The notes under the pieces: generated by a model
The model's input: only the letters and a program-made list of their open reading frames with translations
Told to the model about the DNA's origin: nothing
Databases searched by the model: none
Translations under genes and position numbers: made by a program
Shown here: positions 1-6,890 of the stretch, in pieces
Position numbering within the stretch: position 1 is the first letter of the stretch
Layout: the number at the start of each line of letters is the position of its first letter
Source of the DNA: Acidobacteriota bacterium
GTDB lineage: Bacteria > Acidobacteriota > Holophagae > Thermotomaculales > Thermotomaculaceae
NCBI GenBank assembly: GCA_015487755.1
Contig: WFPG01000022.1
Span: 1 to 15,697, forward strand
DNA length: 15,697 bases
Reading direction: 5' to 3'

Positions 1-1
1 A

Positions 2-1315
2 TTATTGCTTTTACAGGATGAGCCTGAGTTGAAAGTGAATATCTCTAATTTAAAACTTGACATGGAAAAAGACGATTTATCTTCTAATTTAGATGTTGAG
101 GCAGACGGCTCTCTTGTGAACAGTATTTTAAAAGAAAAAGAAATTGAAGGGGTTTTTGTTAGCGGAAAAATCAAAGGAAACTTTAAATTGTACGGTGTTA
201 TTTATTCTCCCTTTTATCTTGGAAATGTGAATTTTACAGGGGGGATTGAGTTAAAAGACGCGGATTATTTTGTTAAAGATGCCAGTTTAAAGGCTAATGT
301 TGATTACGATGTTTTTGAGATTAAGGATTTTTACGGAAAGATAAAAAACGGTTCAGTCAGGTTAAACGGAACAATAGTCGGGAATGAATTAGATATTCAA
401 GCCAAATTGAATAAAGTTCCCGTTGATGTCCCCGGTTTCTATGCAGATGCCAACGGTGTTGTTTTTCTAAAATCTTCTCCCGATGGCGAAAGGTATACCG
501 CTTCCGGCTTTTTAGAGTTGAAGAACGGAATTTTAAATGTTGAGCAGATGCTTGCCGGAGAAGGAGAAGAGAGTTTTTTAGATTATGTTGACCTGAATTT
601 GAAGACAAGCCTTGAAGGGGTTACATATTCCGATAAAGATATAGCGCTTCTTTTCGGCAAATCAAATTTAAAAATGACGGGAACTGCGTCAGCTCCCATT
701 CTTCACGGTGTCCAGTTTATTAGCAAAGAAAGTTATTTAAATATAGGGGATAACAGGTTTTTTGTAGAAAGGGGAAAACTTGTCTTTAACAATCCCCTTG
801 AGAACAACCCGTATATTGATATTGTGGCTTCGTCAGAGTTAAGCAATTACAAAGTTAGGTGCTTTCTAAAGGGAAACTCGGATAAGATCAATATAAAGTT
901 TTTATCAAATCCGCCTTTAAGCCAGAATAAAATACTGTCAATTCTTTTCGGCGGCGGAATAAACACCGGGATATACGATTTTTACCACACCGGAAGTGAA
1001 GAAAACCTTTCCGGTGTAGGTGCGGCGCTTGCTTTAAACACCCTTCTTTCCTCTTTTAACTCTCAAATGAAAAAAACCTTAAAAGTTGACAGGTTTTCCA
1101 TTTCTTCACAGGTTTTTGACGTAACAAGAAGCCCTTCTCCTGTAATGAGTTTTGAGAAAAACCTTTCTTCAAGGCTTTCGTTTCTCTATGCCCAATCTCT
1201 GGACACTGGCGGCAATTTAATGGAGTTAACCTACCATATGGCTGGAAGGAAAAATGTTTATATAAGAAACGAAATTGACGGAAGCATTACTCTGGAGTTT
1301 GAAATAATTAAATAA
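2..1315 (+). CDS. tamB: TamB/DUF490-family translocation and assembly module protein, C-terminal part (5' partial)
   Basis: The reading frame is already open at the left edge, so the start codon lies outside the window; the TTG at position 5 is just an internal Leu. About 437 residues are visible. The protein is beta-rich and repetitive, as in the AsmA/TamB superfamily. The end carries the conserved DUF490 features: a segment near residues 297-313 with the pattern NPPLSQ..ILSILFGG, and a final stretch ending in short alternating beta strands (..GSITLEFEIIK). In proteobacteria TamB is anchored in the inner membrane, spans the periplasm, and works with the BamA-like TamA in outer-membrane protein insertion and in phospholipid transport. 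Here the role is inferred from family only; no TamA/BamA homologue is visible. The next gene follows after 71 bases and has its own promoter. Confidence 0.82.
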   Translation, partial: LLLLQDEPELKVNISNLKLDMEKDDLSSNLDVEADGSLVNSILKEKEIEGVFVSGKIKGNFKLYGVIYSPFYLGNVNFTGGIELKDADYFVKDASLKANVDYDVFEIKDFYGKIKNGSVRLNGTIVGNELDIQAKLNKVPVDVPGFYADANGVVFLKSSPDGERYTASGFLELKNGILNVEQMLAGEGEESFLDYVDLNLKTSLEGVTYSDKDIALLFGKSNLKMTGTASAPILHGVQFISKESYLNIGDNRFFVERGKLVFNNPLENNPYIDIVASSELSNYKVRCFLKGNSDKINIKFLSNPPLSQNKILSILFGGGINTGIYDFYHTGSEENLSGVGAALALNTLLSSFNSQMKKTLKVDRFSISSQVFDVTRSPSPVMSFEKNLSSRLSFLYAQSLDTGGNLMELTYHMAGRKNVYIRNEIDGSITLEFEIIK

Positions 1316-1327
1316 TTTATTTCTATC

Positions 1328-1355
1328 TTGAAAAAAAATTTTTATCTCTGATAAT
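1328..1355 (+). promoter_or_regulatory. Probable sigma-70-type promoter of hpt
   Basis: TTGAAA at 1328-1333 and GATAAT at 1350-1355 are separated by 16 bases, in the gap between the tamB stop and hpt. The match to the housekeeping consensus is good, so hpt can be transcribed independently of tamB. Prediction from sequence only. Confidence 0.5.
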
Positions 1356-1386
1356 AAAAAGGAAGAAAGAAAAATCTGGAGTGAAT

Positions 1387-1926
1387 ATGGCCAAAAAAGA
1401 AATTATTGAAAGTATTCTTATTTCCGAAGACAGGTTAATGAAAAGGGTTGAAGAGTTAGGGAAAGAGATTAGCAAAGATTTTAAAGGGGAAGATATACTC
1501 CTTGTAGGGCTTTTAAAAGGCTCAGTTATCTTTCTTGCCGATCTTGTAAGAAAGATAACCGTTCCCTGTATGATTGATTTTATGAGTGTTACAAGTTACG
1601 GAAATGATATAGAGTCTTCAGGTGAAGTAAGGTTTTTGAAAGACCTTGACAGCGATATTAACGGGAAAAATGTTGTAATTGTTGAAGATATTATAGACAC
1701 CGGACTTACTTTAAGGGAAGTTTTAAAGGTGTTGAAGGCAAGAAACCCCAAAACATTGAAGGTTTGCACTTTGTTAAACAAGGTTTCAAGAAGGCTTGTT
1801 GACATAACCGTTGATTATAACGGCTTTGATATCCCGGATGCTTTTGTGGTAGGCTACGGCCTTGATTATGCGCAAAAATACAGAAACCTTAATTACATAG
1901 GGATATTAAAACTTATTGAGGATTAA
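1387..1926 (+). CDS. hpt: Hypoxanthine phosphoribosyltransferase
   Basis: This purine-salvage enzyme converts hypoxanthine (often also guanine) plus PRPP to IMP/GMP in the cytoplasm. The 179-residue length is typical of bacterial HPRT. The PRPP-binding motif VVIVEDIIDTGLTL is at residues 96-109, with the acidic pair E100-D101 and the expected catalytic base D104. K132 in NKVSRR matches the purine-binding Lys. FVVGYGLDY at 153-161 is the family's purine/Mg-binding signature. The start was chosen at ATG 1387 because GGAG at 1378-1381 sits five bases before it; the in-frame GTG at 1381 overlaps that ribosome-binding site and is less likely. The stop overlaps the end of the convergent phosphatase gene by 4 bases. 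In many bacteria hpt sits beside tilS and ftsH; neither is here. Confidence 0.95.
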   Translation: MAKKEIIESILISEDRLMKRVEELGKEISKDFKGEDILLVGLLKGSVIFLADLVRKITVPCMIDFMSVTSYGNDIESSGEVRFLKDLDSDINGKNVVIVEDIIDTGLTLREVLKVLKARNPKTLKVCTLLNKVSRRLVDITVDYNGFDIPDAFVVGYGLDYAQKYRNLNYIGILKLIED

Positions 1927-3062
1927 AAGAGGGTTTTTATCCCCAATTTTATTTTTACAAGGGTAATGTCATCGTCAAATTGAGTGGTAAAAAACTTAAT
2001 CTCTTTTAAAACTGCAGCCAGGTCATCTTTGTTTTGAAGTATGTTTTTTAGCCTGGCAACACCGAAAAGCTCACCATTTTCATTCTGTGCTTCGGTGATG
2101 CCGTCTGTAAAAAGATAAATAATATCGTCGGGCATAATTTTTACTTTTTGTTCCGATATTAAAAGGTTATCCGTTATTCCTATAAGAAACCCGTCTCCCC
2201 CTAACTCTATTATTTTTCCGTGAGTTTTAAGGAACTGTTCAGGATGACCGGCTCTTATATATTTCAATTCCATTGAAGTAGTATCTATAACCCCTATAAA
2301 TAGAGAAACAAATTGTTCTTCAGTAGTTGTTTCAAGAAGGTCTTTATTTATCTTTTGCGCAATATCGTAAGGGGATGAATACTGGTCTGTTGCCTGCACA
2401 AACGATAGTTTTAAAATTGCTGCTATTAAAGCGGCGACAATTCCGTGTCCCGTAACATCGGCTACAAAAAATGCGACATTTCCGTTAGGCTGTTTTCTAA
2501 TGTCAAATATATCACCGCCTATTTGAATAGCGGGGATGTATAGGTAGTCTATTGAAATCTCTTCCGTTATCTTTCCTTTTCTGGGGATTAAGGATTTTTG
2601 AAACCTTGAAGCCATGTATATCTCTTTTTCCATTTTGGCTTTGTATTTTTCAAGTTCCCTGTTTTTCTCTAAAATAGTCTTTTGTAACCTTTTTATCCTT
2701 GCCCCTGCCAGAACCCTTGCTATAACCTCTTTTACATTAAAAGGCTTGGTAATATAATCGTCGGCGCCTATTTTTAAACCTTCGATTTTACTGTCTACCG
2801 TTGTTTTAGCGGTAAGCATTATAAAGTAAGGGTTATTATATTTTTCTTCATTTTTCACTATTCTGCAAAGTTGAGTGCCGTCAATGTTGGGCATCATAAG
2901 GTCGGAGACAATAACATCTACTTCTATTTTTTCTAATAGTTCAAGGGCTTCCTGCCCGGATGATGCGGTGTATACATCAAAATTCTGATTTTCCAGATAA
3001 AGTTTTAAAATCTCTAAAATCCTTTGTTCGTCATCTACTACAAGAACTTTTGTTTGAGGCAT
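1923..3062 (-). CDS. Response regulator fused to PP2C-type (RsbU/SpoIIE-like) serine phosphatase
   Basis: This 379-residue cytoplasmic protein has three parts. Residues 5-125 are a CheY-like receiver with acidic pair D10-D11, phospho-acceptor D54, T84 and K106 (KPF), all key residues present. Residues about 125-155 are a charged helical linker, likely coiled coil. Residues about 165-372 are a SpoIIE/RsbU PPM phosphatase with metal-binding Asp motifs GGDIFD (D184, D187), DVTGHG (D202), FTDG (D320) and FDDDIT (363-365). By analogy with RsbU/RsbP and the HsbR type, phosphorylation of the receiver should switch on dephosphorylation of a STAS antagonist, and the adjacent STAS gene is the obvious substrate. 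It is the third gene of the module. Its ATG is 2 bases after the STAS stop and has no strong ribosome-binding site, suggesting translational coupling. No sensor kinase is visible nearby. Confidence 0.93.
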   Translation of the reverse strand: MPQTKVLVVDDEQRILEILKLYLENQNFDVYTASSGQEALELLEKIEVDVIVSDLMMPNIDGTQLCRIVKNEEKYNNPYFIMLTAKTTVDSKIEGLKIGADDYITKPFNVKEVIARVLAGARIKRLQKTILEKNRELEKYKAKMEKEIYMASRFQKSLIPRKGKITEEISIDYLYIPAIQIGGDIFDIRKQPNGNVAFFVADVTGHGIVAALIAAILKLSFVQATDQYSSPYDIAQKINKDLLETTTEEQFVSLFIGVIDTTSMELKYIRAGHPEQFLKTHGKIIELGGDGFLIGITDNLLISEQKVKIMPDDIIYLFTDGITEAQNENGELFGVARLKNILQNKDDLAAVLKEIKFFTTQFDDDITLVKIKLGIKTLF

Positions 3063-3064
3063 AT

Positions 3065-3373
3065 TTAGTTAATCCCGAAATATCTGTCTAATCCTGTCTG
3101 TTTCATTATCTTCCTGACCGTATCCGATAGGTTTACCATACTAAATGTTCCGTCTTTTCTTATCATTGTGTTTTTAATTGAAACAAGTAGGCCTAAGCCG
3201 CTCGAGTCTATAAAAGACACTCCTTCCATATTAAGAATTAGGTGTTTTATAGAATCCTCTCTTAAAATTTCTTTCATTTTTTCTCTTATTTCCCCGGTAT
3301 TTTCAAAAGTAATCTTTCCCTGCAAAGTAATGGTTATTTTGTCTCCATCTTGAGACTTTTCCATGTGAATCAT
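3065..3373 (-). CDS. STAS-domain anti-sigma factor antagonist (RsbV/SpoIIAA-like)
   Basis: This is a single STAS domain of 102 residues, the usual length of RsbV/SpoIIAA. The phosphorylation motif FIDSSGLGLL is at residues 54-63; the Ser pair S57-S58 after D56 aligns with the phospho-site of SpoIIAA. In partner switching the unphosphorylated form binds the RsbW-like kinase and frees its client, while phosphorylation by that kinase inactivates it. The two neighbouring genes encode exactly the expected kinase and phosphatase. The first ATG (3373) was chosen because GGGGG, inside the last codons of the upstream gene, is about five bases before it; only one base separates that gene's stop from this start. 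The ATG three codons later is possible but too far from the ribosome-binding site. Confidence 0.93.
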   Translation of the reverse strand: MIHMEKSQDGDKITITLQGKITFENTGEIREKMKEILREDSIKHLILNMEGVSFIDSSGLGLLVSIKNTMIRKDGTFSMVNLSDTVRKIMKQTGLDRYFGIN

Positions 3374-3374
3374 T

Positions 3375-3980
3375 TTAACCCCCGATATATTTAATTATCT
3401 TTAATGTCTTCCCGTTATTGTTAAATAATATCTCATCCGCGCTGTTTTTTATAATAAAAATTCCCCTTCCGAATTCTTCCATGGGGTGAGGCGGTGCTGT
3501 TTTATTAAGGATTTTAGTGTAATCAAACCCTTCTCCGCTGTCTGTGATTTTAAAAAAGAAGCGTTCCGGGGAGATTGTGCTTTCAATTTCCACCTTTTTA
3601 TCAAATAATTGAGGGTTTGTTTTTGCTATATGTTTTTCAAATTCCAGAATTGATTTTTCTTTTCTAAAATCTTTTGGCATTTTCAGGTTTCCGTGATATA
3701 CGGCGTTGGACAAAGCTTCACTTATTAGCAACATTATGTCTGTTTTCAGGCTTTCATCAATAAAATCAAGGGTATCTAAAAGAAGTTCAAAAAGCATTAC
3801 AACCTTTTCTATGTGCTGTCTTGTACTGTTTTGAACAATATGGCAATGTATTTGATTAAAGTGGTTTGGTAAAAAATCCTTTTTTAAGGTATTAAAAAAA
3901 TTTTCGTCAAGGTTTAATGTTTTTTTTATTTCTGTGTTTTCTTTTTTTGCAATTAACTGTATTTTAAAATCTTTTTTCAT
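3375..3980 (-). CDS. RsbW-like serine kinase/anti-sigma ATPase (HATPase_c_2)
   Basis: This 201-residue protein has about 70 N-terminal residues I do not recognise, then a GHKL ATPase domain. The N-box is SEALSNAVYHGN at 87-98 (E88, N92). The G1 box is ITDSGEGFD at 145-153. A GRGIFIIKNSADEI lid/G2 region is at 171-184. There is no membrane segment or His-phosphotransfer domain, so it is an RsbW/SpoIIAB-type kinase and not a two-component sensor. It should phosphorylate the STAS protein encoded next and hold an unknown partner (a sigma factor or another effector) in check. The ATG at 3980 was chosen; an in-frame TTG 18 bases further upstream overlaps the -10 box and would lie before the predicted transcription start. 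First gene of the three-gene module. The N-terminal extension is longer than in classical RsbW (about 160 residues). Confidence 0.88.
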   Translation of the reverse strand: MKKDFKIQLIAKKENTEIKKTLNLDENFFNTLKKDFLPNHFNQIHCHIVQNSTRQHIEKVVMLFELLLDTLDFIDESLKTDIMLLISEALSNAVYHGNLKMPKDFRKEKSILEFEKHIAKTNPQLFDKKVEIESTISPERFFFKITDSGEGFDYTKILNKTAPPHPMEEFGRGIFIIKNSADEILFNNNGKTLKIIKYIGG

Positions 3981-3986
3981 ATACAC

Positions 3987-4014
3987 ATTATAAAACAAAT
4001 CGGCTAAAAATCAA
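3987..4014 (-). promoter_or_regulatory. Promoter of the partner-switching operon, probably giving a leaderless mRNA
   Basis: On the minus strand TTGATT (4014-4009), a 16-base spacer and a perfect TATAAT (3992-3987) form a strong housekeeping-type promoter. The expected transcription start, six to seven bases after the -10 box, falls on or within a base or two of the ATG at 3980, and there is no Shine-Dalgarno sequence before that ATG. The mRNA would therefore be leaderless or nearly so. Confidence 0.55.
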
Positions 4015-4024
4015 ATTGTACAGG

Positions 4025-4052
4025 TTTGCTAATGTAAAATTGTTGTGATAAT
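4025..4052 (+). promoter_or_regulatory. Probable extended -10 promoter of the EF-G-like operon
   Basis: TG at 4044-4045, one base, then GATAAT at 4047-4052 make an extended -10 element. The -35 region (TTTGCT at 4025-4030, 16-base spacer) is weak, as extended -10 promoters allow. It lies in the 109-base divergent region, back to back with the promoter of the minus-strand module. Confidence 0.4.
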
Positions 4053-4089
4053 ATTTTATTACCAATATTGTAGTAAGGCTGGAGGAGTT

Positions 4090-6171
4090 ATGAAAGTTTA
4101 CGAAACCAAAAATCTAAGGGTGGTTACCTTAGTCGGTCACGGAGATACCGGAAAAACTTCATTGACCAGTGCTATGTTGTTTAATGCAGGGGTAACAAAT
4201 CGTTTAACAAAGGTTGACGACGGAAATGCTATTACAGATTACGACCCTGAAGAAATTAAAAGGAAGATTTCATTAACTACGGCACTTGCCTTTTTTGAAA
4301 GAAATAAAGTAAAAGTAAATATACTTGATACCCCCGGTTACGGAAACTTTTTCCCTGAAGCAAGGGGTGCTTTAAGGATTACCGATTATGTCGGCTTTAT
4401 GGTGTGCGGTGTTTCAGGTGTTGAGGTTCAAACGGAAAAAGCGTGGAAGATTGCAAAAGAATTAGGTAAACCCGGTTTTTTTGTTATTAACAAACTTGAC
4501 AGGGAAAATTCAGATTTTAATAAAGTTGTTGAAGGGATTCAGAAAAAATTCGGTACTGAAGCGGTTCCGGTTGCCATTCCCATTGGAAAAGAAGGGGATT
4601 TTAAGGGAATGGTTGATATTTTAGGAAATGTTGCCTATGTGTATGAGGAAGTGGAGACAGGCAAGTTTAAGAAAGTTGATATTCCTGCTGAATTACAGGA
4701 TGCAGTTCAGGAAGCAAGGGAAAAGTTGATGGAAACAATAGCCGAGAGTGACGAAGAGTTAATGGAAAAGTTTTTTGAAGAAGGGGAGCTTTCAGACGAA
4801 GACATGAAAAAAGGATTGGGCAAGGCTATTAAAAACAGAGAGTTATTCCCGATTTTGCCTGCTTCTGCGGCGAAGAATATAAATGTCCATCAGATTATGG
4901 ATTTTATAGTTGATGTTCTTGATTCTCCTTTCGGACAGGAAAACGATGCAACCCTTAACGGGGAAGAAGTTAAGGTTAAGATGGAGCCTGAAGAAAAAAC
5001 AAGCATTTTCGTATTTAAGGTTATTTCAGACCAGCATGCCGGAAGGATAAATATCTTCAGGGTAATGTCAGGTGTTTTAAATGCAGATACAGTTTTAAAG
5101 AATACCGTAAAAGATATTGATGAAAAGATAGGCTCTATCTTCCTTTTACAGGGTAAAGAGCATGAAAAGGTTGAAAAATTGTATGCAGGAGATATAGGCG
5201 GAGTTGCTAAATTAAAAGACACCTTTATTTCGGACACACTTGCGGAAAAGGATTTTCCCGTTGTATTTCCGCCTATTAAATTTCCTGAGCCTGCAATTTC
5301 ATTTGCTATTGAGCCTAAATCAAAAGGTGATGAAGAAAAAATTTCTGCTGCGCTAAAAAAGATAAATGAAGAAGACCCGCTTCTTAAACTTGAAAGAGAC
5401 CCTCAAACAAACCAGTTGCTTATCTCTGGTTCAGGCCAATTGCATGTTGAGGTTGCCCTTGCCAAAATGAAGGAAAGGTTTAAGGTTGACGCGGTATTGC
5501 TTCCGCCTAAAGTTCCTTACAGAGAAACAATTAAGAAAAAGGTTGATGTTGAAGCGAAGTACAAAAAACAGACAGGCGGTAAAGGGCAATACGGTCATTG
5601 TAAAATAATTATGGAGCCTCTTGAAAGGGGCAAGGATTTTGAATTTGAAGATAAAATATTCGGTGGAGCAATCCCGAAAACATACATCCCTGCAGTTGAA
5701 AAGGGTATTCAGGAAGCAAGGATGAAAGGCTTTCTTGCAGGTTATCCTGTTGTTGATTTTAAGGTTACCCTTTACGACGGTTCTTACCATGAAGTTGACT
5801 CTTCTGAAATGGCTTTCAAAATTGCGGGCTCAATGGCTTTTAAAAAGGCTATGGAACAGGCAAAACCGACCCTTCTTGAACCTATTATGCAGGTTGAAAT
5901 CTATGCTCCCGAAGAGTTTATGGGGGACATTATGGGAGACTTAAATTCAAGAAGGGGAAGAATTCAGGGTATGGAAGCAGCAGGAGACAACCAGTTGATA
6001 AAAGCCCTTGTCCCAATGGCTGAAATGTTAACTTACGAGTCTACATTAAGGTCAATTACAGGCGGAAGGGGAACATTCCATATGGAATTTTCACATTATG
6101 AGGAAGTACCCGCCAACATTCAGCAAAAGATTATTGAAGAGTATAAAAAGCAACAGGAAGAAAATGCTTAA
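4090..6171 (+). CDS. Elongation factor G-like translational GTPase (EF-G2 paralogue)
   Basis: This is a 693-residue protein with full EF-G architecture: GTPase domain, domain II, and domains III-V to the C-terminus. The P-loop is GHGDTGKT at 16-23, G3 is DTPGYGNF at 80-87 and G4 is NKLD at 135-138. Canonical EF-G has AHIDAGKT and DTPGHVDF, so both motifs are of the EF-G-like/EF-G2 subgroup. Tyr84 replaces the His that activates water in canonical translational GTPases, which predicts altered or slow GTP hydrolysis. Role in the cell is uncertain: EF-G paralogues may serve translocation under stress, recycling, or ribosome rescue. The start at ATG 4090 has a strong GGAGGAG at 4081-4087; the frame stays open back to a GTG at 4045, but that overlaps the predicted promoter. 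First gene of an operon; a small gene follows 15 bases later. Confidence 0.93.
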   Translation: MKVYETKNLRVVTLVGHGDTGKTSLTSAMLFNAGVTNRLTKVDDGNAITDYDPEEIKRKISLTTALAFFERNKVKVNILDTPGYGNFFPEARGALRITDYVGFMVCGVSGVEVQTEKAWKIAKELGKPGFFVINKLDRENSDFNKVVEGIQKKFGTEAVPVAIPIGKEGDFKGMVDILGNVAYVYEEVETGKFKKVDIPAELQDAVQEAREKLMETIAESDEELMEKFFEEGELSDEDMKKGLGKAIKNRELFPILPASAAKNINVHQIMDFIVDVLDSPFGQENDATLNGEEVKVKMEPEEKTSIFVFKVISDQHAGRINIFRVMSGVLNADTVLKNTVKDIDEKIGSIFLLQGKEHEKVEKLYAGDIGGVAKLKDTFISDTLAEKDFPVVFPPIKFPEPAISFAIEPKSKGDEEKISAALKKINEEDPLLKLERDPQTNQLLISGSGQLHVEVALAKMKERFKVDAVLLPPKVPYRETIKKKVDVEAKYKKQTGGKGQYGHCKIIMEPLERGKDFEFEDKIFGGAIPKTYIPAVEKGIQEARMKGFLAGYPVVDFKVTLYDGSYHEVDSSEMAFKIAGSMAFKKAMEQAKPTLLEPIMQVEIYAPEEFMGDIMGDLNSRRGRIQGMEAAGDNQLIKALVPMAEMLTYESTLRSITGGRGTFHMEFSHYEEVPANIQQKIIEEYKKQQEENA

Positions 6172-6186
6172 AGCATGAGGTGAATT

Positions 6187-6357
6187 ATGGGAATTGTAGA
6201 AATAACCGTTATCTTTGTTTTAATCCTTTACCTGTTTGCCATTGATTGGAAAAGTTTTTTTGATTATGTTAAACAGGGGGCGTGGTTTTTCATTGTTGTG
6301 TACTTTTTCCTCGGGCTTGCTATTTACAAGTTCTTTTTGCATGGAATAGGGCATTAA
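6187..6357 (+). CDS. Small two-span membrane protein, unknown function
   Basis: This is a 56-residue ORF with ATG at 6187, preceded by AGGTG at 6178-6182. Hydrophobic segments at about residues 3-19 and 32-50 should form two membrane helices joined by a short charged loop (IDWKSFFDYVKQG); the C-terminus ends HGIGH. I do not recognise a family. It is supported as a gene by its ribosome-binding site, by filling the space between two operon genes, and by its stop TAA overlapping the next ATG (TAATG). It may be an anchor or partner for the adjacent lipoprotein-like product, but that is only inferred from position. Confidence 0.72.
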   Translation: MGIVEITVIFVLILYLFAIDWKSFFDYVKQGAWFFIVVYFFLGLAIYKFFLHGIGH

Positions 6358-6890
6358 TGAAGAGATTTGTTCTGTTTATTGCTTTAACAATCTTTATGCT
6401 TTCGGGGGTTTCCTGTGAGAAAAAGGAGCCTCCGAAGGCTGCTTTAATGCTTAAAAAAGCAGATTACTTCTATGAAAAGGGGGAGTTGAGGAAAGCACTT
6501 TTTATATATAAACAGATAATGGACGCTTACCCTGAAAGTAAAAGCGGTAAAATTGCGGCTGAAAACTATGTAAGGTATTCCCAGATGCTTCAATCTGAAA
6601 TTGAGGCAAATAAAAAGATAAACTTTGACAGGACTAAAAGGCTTGCAAGGGCTGTTGAACTATATTACAGAGACCATAGAAAGTACCCTAAATCAATTGA
6701 CGATTTAGTTCCCAAATATATTCCCAAAAGAATAGTTGATGTATGGGGCAACCCTCTTGTTTACAAAAAAACAAAAACTGGATATATTGTAGCGTGTTTC
6801 GGTAAAGACGGGATTATTGGCGGAACAGATGAAGATACTGACTTTTTTATTCAGAACGGAGAGGTGGTTACCACACCTGATATAAAATGA
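6357..6890 (+). CDS. Putative lipoprotein with TPR-like region and GspG-like C-terminal domain
   Basis: This is a 177-residue protein. Residues 1-19 are a hydrophobic signal peptide ending at C20 (LSGVSC); the lipobox is imperfect because Gly is at -3. Residues about 27-80 are helical, with a TPR-like pattern (ADYFYEKGELRKALFIYKQI, then YPES). Residues about 93-170 resemble the soluble domain of type II secretion pseudopilin GspG: a helix with YYRDHRKYPKSIDDLV, then DVWGNPLVYK, GYIVACFGKDG and a GGTDED acidic loop like the GspG calcium site. It lacks the methylated N-terminal pilin helix, so it should not polymerise as a pilin. The start at ATG 6357 overlaps the previous stop; extending upstream to 6282 would run through the small membrane gene. 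It overlaps the next gene by ATGA. Function unknown. Confidence 0.8.
   Translation: MKRFVLFIALTIFMLSGVSCEKKEPPKAALMLKKADYFYEKGELRKALFIYKQIMDAYPESKSGKIAAENYVRYSQMLQSEIEANKKINFDRTKRLARAVELYYRDHRKYPKSIDDLVPKYIPKRIVDVWGNPLVYKKTKTGYIVACFGKDGIIGGTDEDTDFFIQNGEVVTTPDIK

Noticed and set aside
3168..3353. Plus-strand ORF opposite the STAS gene
   Set aside because: It is a mirror frame of a conserved STAS domain with no independent start signals.
4045..4089. Upstream GTG start adding 15 residues to the EF-G-like protein
   Set aside because: The added residues are unlike the family, the GTG overlaps the predicted -10 element, and GGAGGAG points clearly to ATG 4090.
5431..5790. 119-residue minus-strand ORF inside the EF-G-like gene
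   Set aside because: It is antisense to a conserved coding region, with no ribosome-binding site or family resemblance. The other long antisense ORFs within the flavoenzyme, pump and adaptor genes were rejected for the same reason.
6282..6356. Longer start for the GspG-like lipoprotein
   Set aside because: It would overlap most of the small membrane gene and put a non-signal segment before a clear signal peptide beginning at ATG 6357.
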